Part shown: positions 1-5,824 of the stretch, piece by piece
Layout of the letters: each line of letters opens with the position of its first letter
How positions within the stretch are numbered: position 1 is the stretch's first letter
NCBI GenBank assembly: GCA_947506075.1
Contig: CANNNN010000132.1
Span: forward strand, 1-7,079
Length of the DNA: 7,079 bases
DNA from: Methylococcaceae bacterium
Lineage (GTDB): Bacteria > Pseudomonadota > Gammaproteobacteria > Methylococcales > Methylomonadaceae
Direction of reading: 5' to 3'
Notes under the pieces: generated by a model
The model's database searches: none
Seen by the model: only the letters and a program-made list of their open reading frames with translations
What the model was told of the DNA's origin: nothing
Program-made: the position numbers and the translations under genes

Positions 1-191
1 AATAGACTTTTCATTTTATTAAAATATTTTTTATACTCTTTGTCCCTTATGTTTTTTGGAAGTATCGATATATTCCATGCAGCACAAGCAATATCAAGGT
101 GAGTTTGACGCTCCTCCTCTGACTCCACCATTAAAATAAATTGACCTGCAACATCAATGATCATCTGGGATACTTTTTGCTCAATATTCAT
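1..191 (-). CDS. Small hypothetical protein, N-terminal 63 residues (runs off left edge)
   Basis: An open frame begins with ATG at 191-189 and stays open to the window edge for 63 codons, so only the N-terminus is visible. It starts MNIEQKVSQMIIDV and continues through an acidic ESEEERQ stretch, a DIACAAWNIS segment and a lysine/tyrosine-rich KEYKKYFNKMK stretch. It looks soluble and mostly helical, with no signal peptide or membrane segment. The gene is AT-rich compared with the operon to the right. The upstream sequence has only a weak purine match for a ribosome binding site, but two TATAAT boxes lie at 206-211 and 225-230. It lies 159 bp downstream of the helix-turn-helix gene on the same strand, which suggests a two-gene unit. 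I do not recognise a characterised family. The long AT-rich open frame and sensible amino-acid composition favour a real gene, but the missing C-terminus prevents a firm call. Confidence 0.6.
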   Translation of the reverse strand, partial: MNIEQKVSQMIIDVAGQFILMVESEEERQTHLDIACAAWNISILPKNIRDKEYKKYFNKMKSL

Positions 192-203
192 AAATTATTT
201 TTA

Positions 204-253
204 CCATTATATTTGTGCTAAGTCATTATACAGACCCATATAACGATTTCACA
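204..253 (-). promoter_or_regulatory. Candidate promoter for the small gene at the left edge
   Basis: On the minus strand there is a perfect TATAAT at 225-230. Seventeen bases upstream of it is TGTGAA (248-253), a poor -35 match. A second TATAAT lies at 206-211. The first box would give a leader of roughly 27 nt before the ATG at 191, which is plausible. A perfect 12-bp palindrome, CACTTTAAAGTG, sits just upstream of the -35 position at 256-267 and could be an operator. The region is AT-rich, so chance TATAAT matches are expected. This is an inference from motifs only. Confidence 0.3.
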
Positions 254-350
254 TTCACTTTAAAGTGCCTGATTGGACAGAAAAAATGTCTAATGTTCAA
301 TTTATGGCACAACAGGCAATTGAGATTAGCCTTGTTTTTCCTATCACTTC

Positions 351-698
351 TTAGTCCTTGCTTAAAGAATTTTTGGATTCTTCAATTTCAGCCTTTCGCG
401 CTTGAAGTTCTGATAGTTTCTTCTTTATGTCGGCAATCTCTTTATTAACTTTGCGCAATTCAGCCTGGTTCTTTTTACCCATCAAATAATTCAAGCCAAG
501 CTGTTCAGTGATGTATCCATCAAGCTGACTCCTCAGAATTCTGTAATATGGGTTGCCCCATATTACCCCTTCTCGGTATTCAAGTTTGCCAGATTTGATG
601 CCATTTACAATGAAGTCTTTGCTTACTCCATATTCCTTTTGAGCTGTTACGTCACTCAGGGTTGCTCCTTTCCTATTCCATTCACCTAATTCCGCCAT
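351..698 (-). CDS. Hypothetical protein: excisionase/MerR-like helix-turn-helix plus C-terminal coiled coil
   Basis: This is a complete 115-residue protein. Residues about 13-60 (ATLSDVTAQKEYGVSKDFIV, then a GK-LEYREG turn and an RSQLDGYI helix) have the layout of a MerR/excisionase-type winged helix: an 'EYGVS' recognition-helix lead-in, a 'GIKSGKLEY' wing and a terminal 'L..YI' helix. Residues about 73-110 are lysine- and glutamate-rich with hydrophobic positions at heptad-like spacing (L81, V84, I88, I91, L95, L98, I105), which predicts a coiled coil for dimerisation or partner binding. The ATG at 698 has a weak AAAGG-like ribosome binding site. No catalytic motif, signal peptide or membrane segment is seen. 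The helix-turn-helix suggests DNA binding, perhaps of the palindrome before the next gene, but the role is unknown. I have a recollection of similar uncharacterised proteins in other proteobacteria that I cannot verify here. It is not a typical stand-alone Xis, because of the coiled-coil tail. Confidence 0.8.
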   Translation of the reverse strand: MAELGEWNRKGATLSDVTAQKEYGVSKDFIVNGIKSGKLEYREGVIWGNPYYRILRSQLDGYITEQLGLNYLMGKKNQAELRKVNKEIADIKKKLSELQARKAEIEESKNSLSKD

Positions 699-1234
699 CT
701 TTTACCTTTACGACATAAGCTAACAATAAAAATAGACAACAAGTACGCGAATTTAAGCTCACCGCCACACACCAAATGCGGGACAAAATGCACACGATTT
801 GCAGATTCATTTTTAGATAGCTTCAACTTAATTCCGCGATATTCACCGCCATAAAGCTGCCGTTCGCCAATGTCAACAATTGGCCGAACAGAGACAGTCA
901 GTTTCGGGTTTGTTGCCTTCGTGGTACGAGGGGTCTACTTGGCAACTTCAATTCATTCCATACTCGATTTCTGCCAGCTACCAATGAAAAGTTCCAATTC
1001 AATACCGTTTCCTGACCCCGGGGTATACCCGAAAACCAAATGACAACAACCGTCATCGATATGCCGCTATTAGACAATCGACTTTTTTAGAAAAAAATTA
1101 ATGTAGCTCCCTTTTTGCTATCAAAAGTATGAAGTAAGCAGGAGAACCAGATGATGAGAATTGATGATTGGAATGCAATTGAAAAGATCTGTACAGGGTA
1201 ATACCTGCATTTTCATGTAGTGCTATGATTTATT
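699..1234. other. Non-coding or decayed accessory stretch between tRNA-Thr and the helix-turn-helix gene
   Basis: No convincing gene is visible in these 536 bases. They contain a startless open frame on the minus strand that enters the helix-turn-helix gene (934 down to 686), two overlapping 10-bp palindromes at 1015-1030, a 6-bp inverted repeat GTTGCC/GGCAAC at 912-917 and 941-946, and a 16-codon ORF with an AGGAG at 1140-1144 (1151-1201, plus strand). A plus-strand ORF of about 58 codons from the ATG near 869 and a minus-strand ORF from about 1064 also exist, but neither has a ribosome binding site nor a recognisable family. Several frames give short coding-looking strings that then break, which fits a decayed insertion or a dispersed intergenic repeat. 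No tRNA 3'-end copy (attachment-site repeat) was found in it. Confidence 0.45.
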
Positions 1235-1312
1235 TGGAGCCAATGACGAGAGTCGAACTCGTGACCTGCTCATTACGAATGAGCTGCTCTACCGCAACTG
1301 AGCTACATCGGC
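1235..1312 (-). tRNA. tRNA-Thr, anticodon CGT
   Basis: The minus strand folds as a full cloverleaf. The acceptor stem is GCCGATG/CATTGGC with one G-U pair. The D-stem is GCTC/GAGC and the anticodon stem GCTCA/TGAGC. The loop TTCGTAA gives anticodon CGT, which reads ACG (Thr). The T-stem is ACGAG/CTCGT with loop TTCGACT. The 3' CCA is encoded and the discriminator base is U. G1-C72, C2-G71 and anticodon G35-U36 match the known identity elements of threonine tRNAs. The length is 78 nt because the D-loop (AGTTGCGGTA) has 10 bases rather than the 8 usual in E. coli tRNA-Thr. The isoacceptor is generally dispensable because a UGU tRNA can read ACG by wobble. Its 3' end faces the accessory stretch to the left, and it probably shares a transcript with tRNA-Pro 157 bp upstream. 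Confidence 0.95.
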
Positions 1313-1390
1313 CTTAATGTCTTTTTTAAATTTTGACCGGCAGTTGTTGCCGATATTTTGAAGTTAGGGAAATTCCCCTAGTGTTGAAAA

Positions 1391-1414
1391 TTGTTGTACC
1401 GAGTGTTGTACCGA
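1391..1414. repeat. Two-copy 12-bp tandem repeat between the tRNA genes
   Basis: TTGTTGTACCGA (1391-1402) is followed directly by GTGTTGTACCGA (1403-1414), an 11/12 match, and a partial GTGTTG lies just before at 1381-1386. On the minus strand this reads in a 34-codon open frame as GTT-L-GTT. No gene explains it. It may be a chance duplication, a remnant of an integrase tail or a protein-binding repeat. Confidence 0.6.
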
Positions 1415-1469
1415 AATCGCTATTATCTCTTTTTTACAAAATAAAAATTTCGTAACTCTTTGTTTTAAT

Positions 1470-1546
<77 letters not shown>

Positions 1547-1606
1547 ACAGTATGAAATAAAGAATTTAAAGCTGAAAAGATTGCGAACACAATCCCTAAT
1601 AATTCA

Positions 1607-1644
1607 ATGTAGTAAATTATACTACATCTGCCTCATCAATAGAG
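1607..1644 (-). promoter_or_regulatory. Candidate tRNA-Pro promoter with an inverted repeat over the -10 box
   Basis: Positions 1607-1614 and 1620-1627 form a perfect 8-bp inverted repeat around a 5-base centre (arms ATGTAGTA and TACTACAT). The minus-strand sequence across it contains TATAAT at 1616-1621. Possible -35 sequences 16-17 bp upstream are weak (CTCTAT at 1639-1644). It sits between the stop codon of the MerR-like gene and the tRNA-Pro gene and would give a leader of about 60 nt. It could equally be a weak stem ending the operon transcript, but no T-run follows the stem. Both readings are inferences. Confidence 0.35.
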
Positions 1645-1648
1645 AAAA

Positions 1649-2002
1649 CTATTTAAGCATCTCCAGAATTTCTTCCAGTTCACTGACCATCTGATGAATC
1701 AATTGCTTGGTACGAGTTGAATCTTCTTTGGCATCATCGCTGCTCAAATGCGCTCTAGCACCACCAATGGTGTAGCCATGCTCATATAGCAATGATCTGA
1801 TTTGCCGTATCATCAGCACATCATGACGCTGATAATAACGACGATTGCCGCGTCTTTTTACTGGACTAAGCTCGGTAAACTCTTGTTCCCAATAGCGAAG
1901 TACATGTGGCTTTACACCGCACAACTCACTGACTTCACCTATCGTGAAATAGCGTTTTGCCGGAATGACCGGTAATTCATTATTATTACTCGGCTCCAGC
2001 AT
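1649..2002 (-). CDS. MerR-family transcriptional regulator of the ihfA operon
   Basis: A 117-residue protein with an N-terminal MerR winged helix: residues 18-42 (YFTIGEVSELCGVKPHVLRY, then WEQEF) form the helix-turn-helix and 'RRGNRRYYQRHDVLMI' (50-65) the wing and following helix. Residues about 66-86 continue the family pattern (IRSLLYEHGYTIGGAR). The rest is a short acidic linker and a C-terminal helix suited to dimerisation. It has one cysteine (C28) and no CxxC-type or extended metal-binding C-terminus, so it is probably not a metal sensor. The ATG at 2002 lies inside ihfA, giving a 17-bp overlap, with AGGGT upstream. The start is supported by the MLEPS...LP.IP.KRYFTIGEVS beginning, which I recall from the Pseudomonas homologue. 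Close linkage after ihfA is conserved in many Gammaproteobacteria, yet to my knowledge its targets are undefined. The overlap implies translational coupling with ihfA. Confidence 0.9.
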   Translation of the reverse strand: MLEPSNNNELPVIPAKRYFTIGEVSELCGVKPHVLRYWEQEFTELSPVKRRGNRRYYQRHDVLMIRQIRSLLYEHGYTIGGARAHLSSDDAKEDSTRTKQLIHQMVSELEEILEMLK

Positions 2003-2282
2003 ACGCTTCTACCCTAGCCTTTAGTTTTTGACCTGATCTGAAGGTTACCACGCGCCTAGCGGTGATAGGAATTTCTTCGCCTGTTTTCGGATTTCTTCCG
2101 GGACGACTGCTTTTGTCTCGCAGTTCAAATTTCCCAAAACCGGAAATTTTGACTTGCTCACCTTGCTCCAGAGAGCCTTTTATTTCTTCAAAAAATAATT
2201 CAACCATATCTTTTGCTTCGCGCTTGTTTAAGCCCAGTTCGTCAAACAGCCTTTCGGCAAAATCTGCTTTAGTTAATGCCAT
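1986..2282 (-). CDS. ihfA: Integration host factor subunit alpha
   Basis: A 98-residue DNABII protein, one residue shorter than E. coli IhfA and alignable with it over most of its length (MALTKADFAERLFDELGLNK at the start). The dimerisation helices occupy about residues 1-45. The GFG turn is at 48-50, followed by the DNA-binding beta arm with RPGRNPKTGEEIPI (60-73). This arm carries the conserved RNP, whose proline intercalates to bend DNA by about 160-180 degrees. ITARRVVTFRSGQKLK (73-88) completes the family signature. The protein pairs with IhfB, encoded elsewhere, and acts in nucleoid structure, sigma-54 promoters, recombination and phage integration. The ATG is 2 nt after the pheT stop, so it is co-translated with the synthetase genes, as in E. 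coli. The alpha rather than beta assignment rests on this position and the MALTKA start. Confidence 0.98.
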   Translation of the reverse strand: MALTKADFAERLFDELGLNKREAKDMVELFFEEIKGSLEQGEQVKISGFGKFELRDKSSRPGRNPKTGEEIPITARRVVTFRSGQKLKARVEAYAGAE

Positions 2283-2284
2283 GG

Positions 2285-4660
2285 TTAATCTCTCAGCTTT
2301 GCACTTATTGTAGTTTTCAATGTTTCTAACAGTCGGCTAAATATAGCATCAATTTGGGAATCTGTTAGGGTTTGTGACTCATCTTGCAGGATTAAACTTA
2401 ACGCCACGCTTTTACTACCTTCTTCGACGCCTTTACCACGATAAATATCAAAGATCACGATATCTTTCAAAGTCGGCTCTTCGCAGCTCTTAATACACTT
2501 TATTATCTCGCTGACCGCAATTTCTTCGTTAACAATCAGCGCCATATCGCGACGCACCGACGGATATTTTGATAGCGGCCTGAATTTTGGAAGCAGTTTG
2601 CTTAGCAACAACTCTTGATCCAGCTCAAACAGAAAAACTTGAGTGTCAAAACCCAACTGTTTTTCCAGCGTTGGATGCAGCATACCTAAATAGCCTATTT
2701 TTTCACCGTGCGACGACACGATTTTAGCCGATTGTCCGGGATGCAAAGCAGGATGTTGATCTGGGATAAATTGCACCTCGGCACCGGTCAATGCAAACAG
2801 GGCCAGCACATCGGCTTTTACATCAAAGAAATCCACTTTACGGTTTGCAATCCCCCACTGCTCGGAATAAGCACTTCCCAAGACCAGGCCGGACAGCATT
2901 TTCTGCTGCTGAATGTTGTCTTCTTGATGTACAAAGCGAAGGCCTGTTTCAAAAAAACGCACCCTGATTTGCTGACGATTAGTGTTGTGCAACGCAGCTT
3001 TTAACAATCCGCACCATAGTGTGCTGCGCATCACCGCTAAATCGGCAGAAATCGGATTTTTTAAACGGATGACCTCATCGTCCGGGGCAACTGCTCGCTG
3101 TATCTCTTCATCGACAAAGCTGTAGGTAATCGCTTCCTGATAGCCTCGGGCTACCAATAAATCCTTTGCACGATCAAGGTCTAGCACGGTTTCGGGAGCT
3201 TGCCCCAGTTCCGAGCGCATTAACAGACTGCTGCTAGGCAGCTTGTTATAGCCGACAATACGCGCAATTTCTTCGATCAGATCTGCTTCAATGGCTATAT
3301 CGAAACGACATCCCGGCGGAGTAACGGACCAAATATCAGTTTGAGTCTCTACAACCATGCCAAGACGCTGAAAAATATCACTGACGCGTTCATCCGCCAG
3401 CACAATGCCTAAGGTTTTTTCCAGACGCTGTTTTCTGAGCAAAACGGCCGGGCGTTGTGGCAATGTCGCTGCCGTGGTCACCTCGGTGATCGCACCGACG
3501 CTGCCGCCGGCAATCTCGAAAATCAATTGCGTCGCGCGTTCTATAGCTCTATTCTGTAAAGTCGGGTCAACGCCGCGCTCAAAGCGATGCGAAGAGTCGG
3601 TGTGCAAGCCGTAATTACGCGCCTTACCGGCGATGCTTTGCGGATTAAAAAATGCGCATTCCAGAAATATATCCCGGGTTTCATCGCTAACCGCAGATTC
3701 ACTACCCCCCATCACACCAGCCAAAGCCAGAACTTGCTGGTCATCGGCGATAACCAGGGTTTCGGCATCCAGCTTAATGTTAGCGCCGTTTAACAGCGCA
3801 ACATCTTCATCAGGCTTTGCGTAACGAACATTGATGCTGCCGGTAAGTTTTGCGGCGTCAAAAGCGTGCAGAGGCTGACCTAATTCGATCAACACATAAT
3901 TGGTCACGTCGACCACTGCACTCAAGCTTCTTACACCCGAGCGACGCAAACGTTCCTGCATCCATAGCGGAGTTTCGGCTTTAGGGTTTACGCCCTTAAT
4001 CAAGCGCCCCAGATAACGGGGGCAAGCCTCTGTCGCTGTGACCGAAACAGCCAAGGCCCCGTCATGAGTGACGACTGCTTTTTCAACCTGAGTAACTGAC
4101 CAGTCGAGTTTATTCAACGCCGCGACTTCCCGCGCAATGCCTTCAACACTGAGGCAATCGGCACGATTGGGCGTTAAATCGACCTCTATGATGCTGTCGT
4201 TTAATGACAAATAGTCGCGTATATCGACACCTACCGGCGCATCGTCAGCCAGCTCCATTAAACCGTCGGCATCAATCGCCAATCCCAGTTCTTTTTCGGA
4301 ACACAACATGCCAAACGATTCTTCGCCACGCAGTTTGGATTTTTTAATCTTGAAATCGCCAGGCAATACCGCGCCTATCAGGGCCGCAGGGATTTTCAAG
4401 CCGATCCGCACATTGCTGGCGCCGCAGACAATCTGCAACGGTTCTGCTTCGCCGACTTCGACCTGGCAAACCCGCAAGCGGTCGGCATCGGGATGAGGCT
4501 GCATAGCAACAACTTGACCGACGACTACGCCGGAAAAAACGGCAGCCGCTGGCGTTACCGAATCGACTTCCAAGCCGGCCATGGTCAATTGCTCGACCAG
4601 TTGGGCTGTTGTTATTGCTGGATTGACATATTCTCTTAACCAGGCTTCACTAATTTGCAT
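2285..4660 (-). CDS. pheT: Phenylalanine-tRNA ligase beta subunit
   Basis: A 791-residue protein, close to the 795 of E. coli PheT. It forms the cytoplasmic alpha2-beta2 enzyme with PheS, which charges tRNA-Phe. In order there is an N-terminal module (MQISEAWLREYVNP, 1-38) and the tRNA-binding OB fold at about 40-148 (GVVVGQVVAMQPHPDADRLR, ending in the GMLCSEKELGL motif). Next come the B3/B4 editing region at about 210-385 (VVDVTNYVLIELGQPLHAFD, LAGVMGG, HRFERGVDP) and the B5 domain at about 400-475 (TPPGCRFDI...LIEEIARIVGY). The catalytic-like core is at about 480-690, and the FDX-ACB anticodon-binding domain at about 697-791 (KYPSVRRDMALIV). In B3/B4, H357/H359-type and E361 residues lie in the region known to clear mischarged Tyr-tRNA-Phe. 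The ATG has AGGAG 10 nt upstream, and the gene lies 17 nt after pheS. No truncation or frameshift is seen. Confidence 0.99.
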   Translation of the reverse strand: MQISEAWLREYVNPAITTAQLVEQLTMAGLEVDSVTPAAAVFSGVVVGQVVAMQPHPDADRLRVCQVEVGEAEPLQIVCGASNVRIGLKIPAALIGAVLPGDFKIKKSKLRGEESFGMLCSEKELGLAIDADGLMELADDAPVGVDIRDYLSLNDSIIEVDLTPNRADCLSVEGIAREVAALNKLDWSVTQVEKAVVTHDGALAVSVTATEACPRYLGRLIKGVNPKAETPLWMQERLRRSGVRSLSAVVDVTNYVLIELGQPLHAFDAAKLTGSINVRYAKPDEDVALLNGANIKLDAETLVIADDQQVLALAGVMGGSESAVSDETRDIFLECAFFNPQSIAGKARNYGLHTDSSHRFERGVDPTLQNRAIERATQLIFEIAGGSVGAITEVTTAATLPQRPAVLLRKQRLEKTLGIVLADERVSDIFQRLGMVVETQTDIWSVTPPGCRFDIAIEADLIEEIARIVGYNKLPSSSLLMRSELGQAPETVLDLDRAKDLLVARGYQEAITYSFVDEEIQRAVAPDDEVIRLKNPISADLAVMRSTLWCGLLKAALHNTNRQQIRVRFFETGLRFVHQEDNIQQQKMLSGLVLGSAYSEQWGIANRKVDFFDVKADVLALFALTGAEVQFIPDQHPALHPGQSAKIVSSHGEKIGYLGMLHPTLEKQLGFDTQVFLFELDQELLLSKLLPKFRPLSKYPSVRRDMALIVNEEIAVSEIIKCIKSCEEPTLKDIVIFDIYRGKGVEEGSKSVALSLILQDESQTLTDSQIDAIFSRLLETLKTTISAKLRD

Positions 4661-4677
4661 AACTCAACGTCTCCTGT

Positions 4678-5697
4678 TTAATTAAATTGTTCCAGAAATT
4701 TAAGATCGTTCTCAAAAAACAATCTCAAATCGTTAATGCCGTAACGCAACATCGCAAGACGCTCTACGCCCATGCCGAATGCAAAGCCACTATAGACTTC
4801 GCTGTCGATATTGACGGACTTGAATACTTCGGGATGGATCATGCCGCAGCCCATCACTTCCAGCCAGCCGGTATGGCTGCAAACCCGGCAGCCCTTGCCG
4901 TTGCACATCACGCATTCGATATCGACTTCTGCGGACGGTTCGGTAAATGGAAAATACGATGGTCTAAAACGCACCTGGATGTCTTTTTCAAAGAAGGCGC
5001 GCAAAAATTCGTAAACCACGCCTTTCAGGTCAGCAAAACTGACATCGGTATCTACCAGAAACCCTTCGACCTGATGAAACATCGGCGTGTGGGTAATGTC
5101 GGAATCGCAACGATAGACCCGGCCCGGCGCTATTACTTTCAGCGGCGGCTTTTCGGTTTCCATAACCCGGATTTGTACCGGCGAGGTATGGGTTCTTAAT
5201 ACGGTGTGGGCATCGAAATAAAAGGTGTCATGCATCGCCCGGGCAGGGTGATGTGCAGGAATGTTCAATGCACCAAAATTATGATAATCGTCTTCGATCT
5301 CAGGCCCCTCAACGATTTGAAAGCCGACGCTGGCAAAAATCTTGGAGATGCGACGCAAGGTAGTCGTGACCGGATGCAGGCCAGCAACAGTCTGCCCTCT
5401 GCCCGGCAATGTAACGTCTATGCCTTCGCTAGCTAATCTTGAAGCTAATTCGGAATTTTCCAGCAGCTCTTTTTTATCTTCCAACTGCTGTTGAAATTGA
5501 TCTTTGGCCAGATTGATAACTTGTCCGGCAGCGCGCCTTAGTTCAGGCTCGAGTGCACCGAGTTCTTTCATCTGCCGGGTAAATAAACCCTTTTTTCCCA
5601 GATAATGAACACGAACCAGATCGAGTTGGTTAAGGTCTTTTGAGTCGCGTAGCTGTTCTAATGCCTGCGCGAGAATTTCTTCTAGGGTAGCGGACAC
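4678..5697 (-). CDS. pheS: Phenylalanine-tRNA ligase alpha subunit
   Basis: A 339-residue class II catalytic subunit. An N-terminal coiled coil (about 1-90) ends before LPGR (97-100) and GLHPVT (106-111). The TIP-box-like GPEIEDDYHNFGALNIPAHH is at 131-150, motif 2 with the GRVYRCD arginine at 192-198, and FHQVEGFLVD follows at 207-216. The motif 3 segment GFAFGMGVERLAML is at 304-317, containing the alanine (A306) equivalent to the E. coli specificity residue A294. A CVMC...CRVC insertion (C262, C265, C270, C273) resembles a small zinc-ribbon seen in several proteobacterial PheS proteins and absent from E. coli. The start is GTG at 5697. An in-frame TAA two codons upstream (5703-5701) rules out an earlier start, and the ribosome binding site is weak. 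The 127-nt leader contains hairpins but no phenylalanine-rich leader peptide. Confidence 0.99.
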   Translation of the reverse strand: MSATLEEILAQALEQLRDSKDLNQLDLVRVHYLGKKGLFTRQMKELGALEPELRRAAGQVINLAKDQFQQQLEDKKELLENSELASRLASEGIDVTLPGRGQTVAGLHPVTTTLRRISKIFASVGFQIVEGPEIEDDYHNFGALNIPAHHPARAMHDTFYFDAHTVLRTHTSPVQIRVMETEKPPLKVIAPGRVYRCDSDITHTPMFHQVEGFLVDTDVSFADLKGVVYEFLRAFFEKDIQVRFRPSYFPFTEPSAEVDIECVMCNGKGCRVCSHTGWLEVMGCGMIHPEVFKSVNIDSEVYSGFAFGMGVERLAMLRYGINDLRLFFENDLKFLEQFN

Positions 5698-5761
5698 GGT
5701 TTAGCTCGCTTTTGTAGGTGTTTGGGTAAATTCAAGGGGATAGGCTTAAAGCCAAATTCCG

Positions 5762-5818
5762 CCCCTCCATAGAAACAGAGGGGGGAATATGCGGATCTTA
5801 ATTAACTAAGATCCGCAT
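5762..5818 (-). promoter_or_regulatory. Two hairpins in the rplT-pheS spacer
   Basis: Six bases after the rplT stop codon, 5789-5800 and 5807-5818 form a perfect 12-bp stem (ATGCGGATCTTA and its complement) with a 6-base loop. Next, CCCCTC (5762-5767) and GAGGGG (5778-5783) form a second stem with a 10-base loop. Neither is followed by a T-run in the direction of transcription, so they are not standard rho-independent terminators. In E. coli this spacer holds the pheM leader and attenuator. Here no Phe-rich leader ORF is seen. RNA processing, partial termination or leader structure for pheS are possible roles. Confidence 0.5.
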
Positions 5819-5824
5819 CGTTCC

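Noticed and set aside
215..448. 77-codon plus-strand open frame with a hydrophobic, leucine/phenylalanine-rich product
   Set aside because: It overlaps the helix-turn-helix gene antisense, has no ribosome binding site, and the hydrophobicity follows from being antisense to a lysine/glutamate-rich coiled coil.
1..1234. Toxin-antitoxin, CRISPR or defence module in the left segment
   Set aside because: No spaced repeats, nuclease, protease, kinase or toxin motif could be seen, and one of the two small genes is incomplete.
1338..1380. Terminator hairpin for tRNA-Pro (CGGCA/TGCCG at 1338-1352, TAGGG/CCCTA at 1365-1380)
   Set aside because: The stems are only 5 bp and no T-run follows on the minus strand. 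The two tRNAs may simply be co-transcribed.
4687..5199. 170-codon plus-strand open frame opposite pheS
   Set aside because: It is the antisense shadow of a fully conserved PheS sequence, and it has no ribosome binding site or recognisable family.
5762..5818. Rho-independent terminator after rplT
   Set aside because: The stems are strong but no T-run follows in the direction of transcription on either strand.
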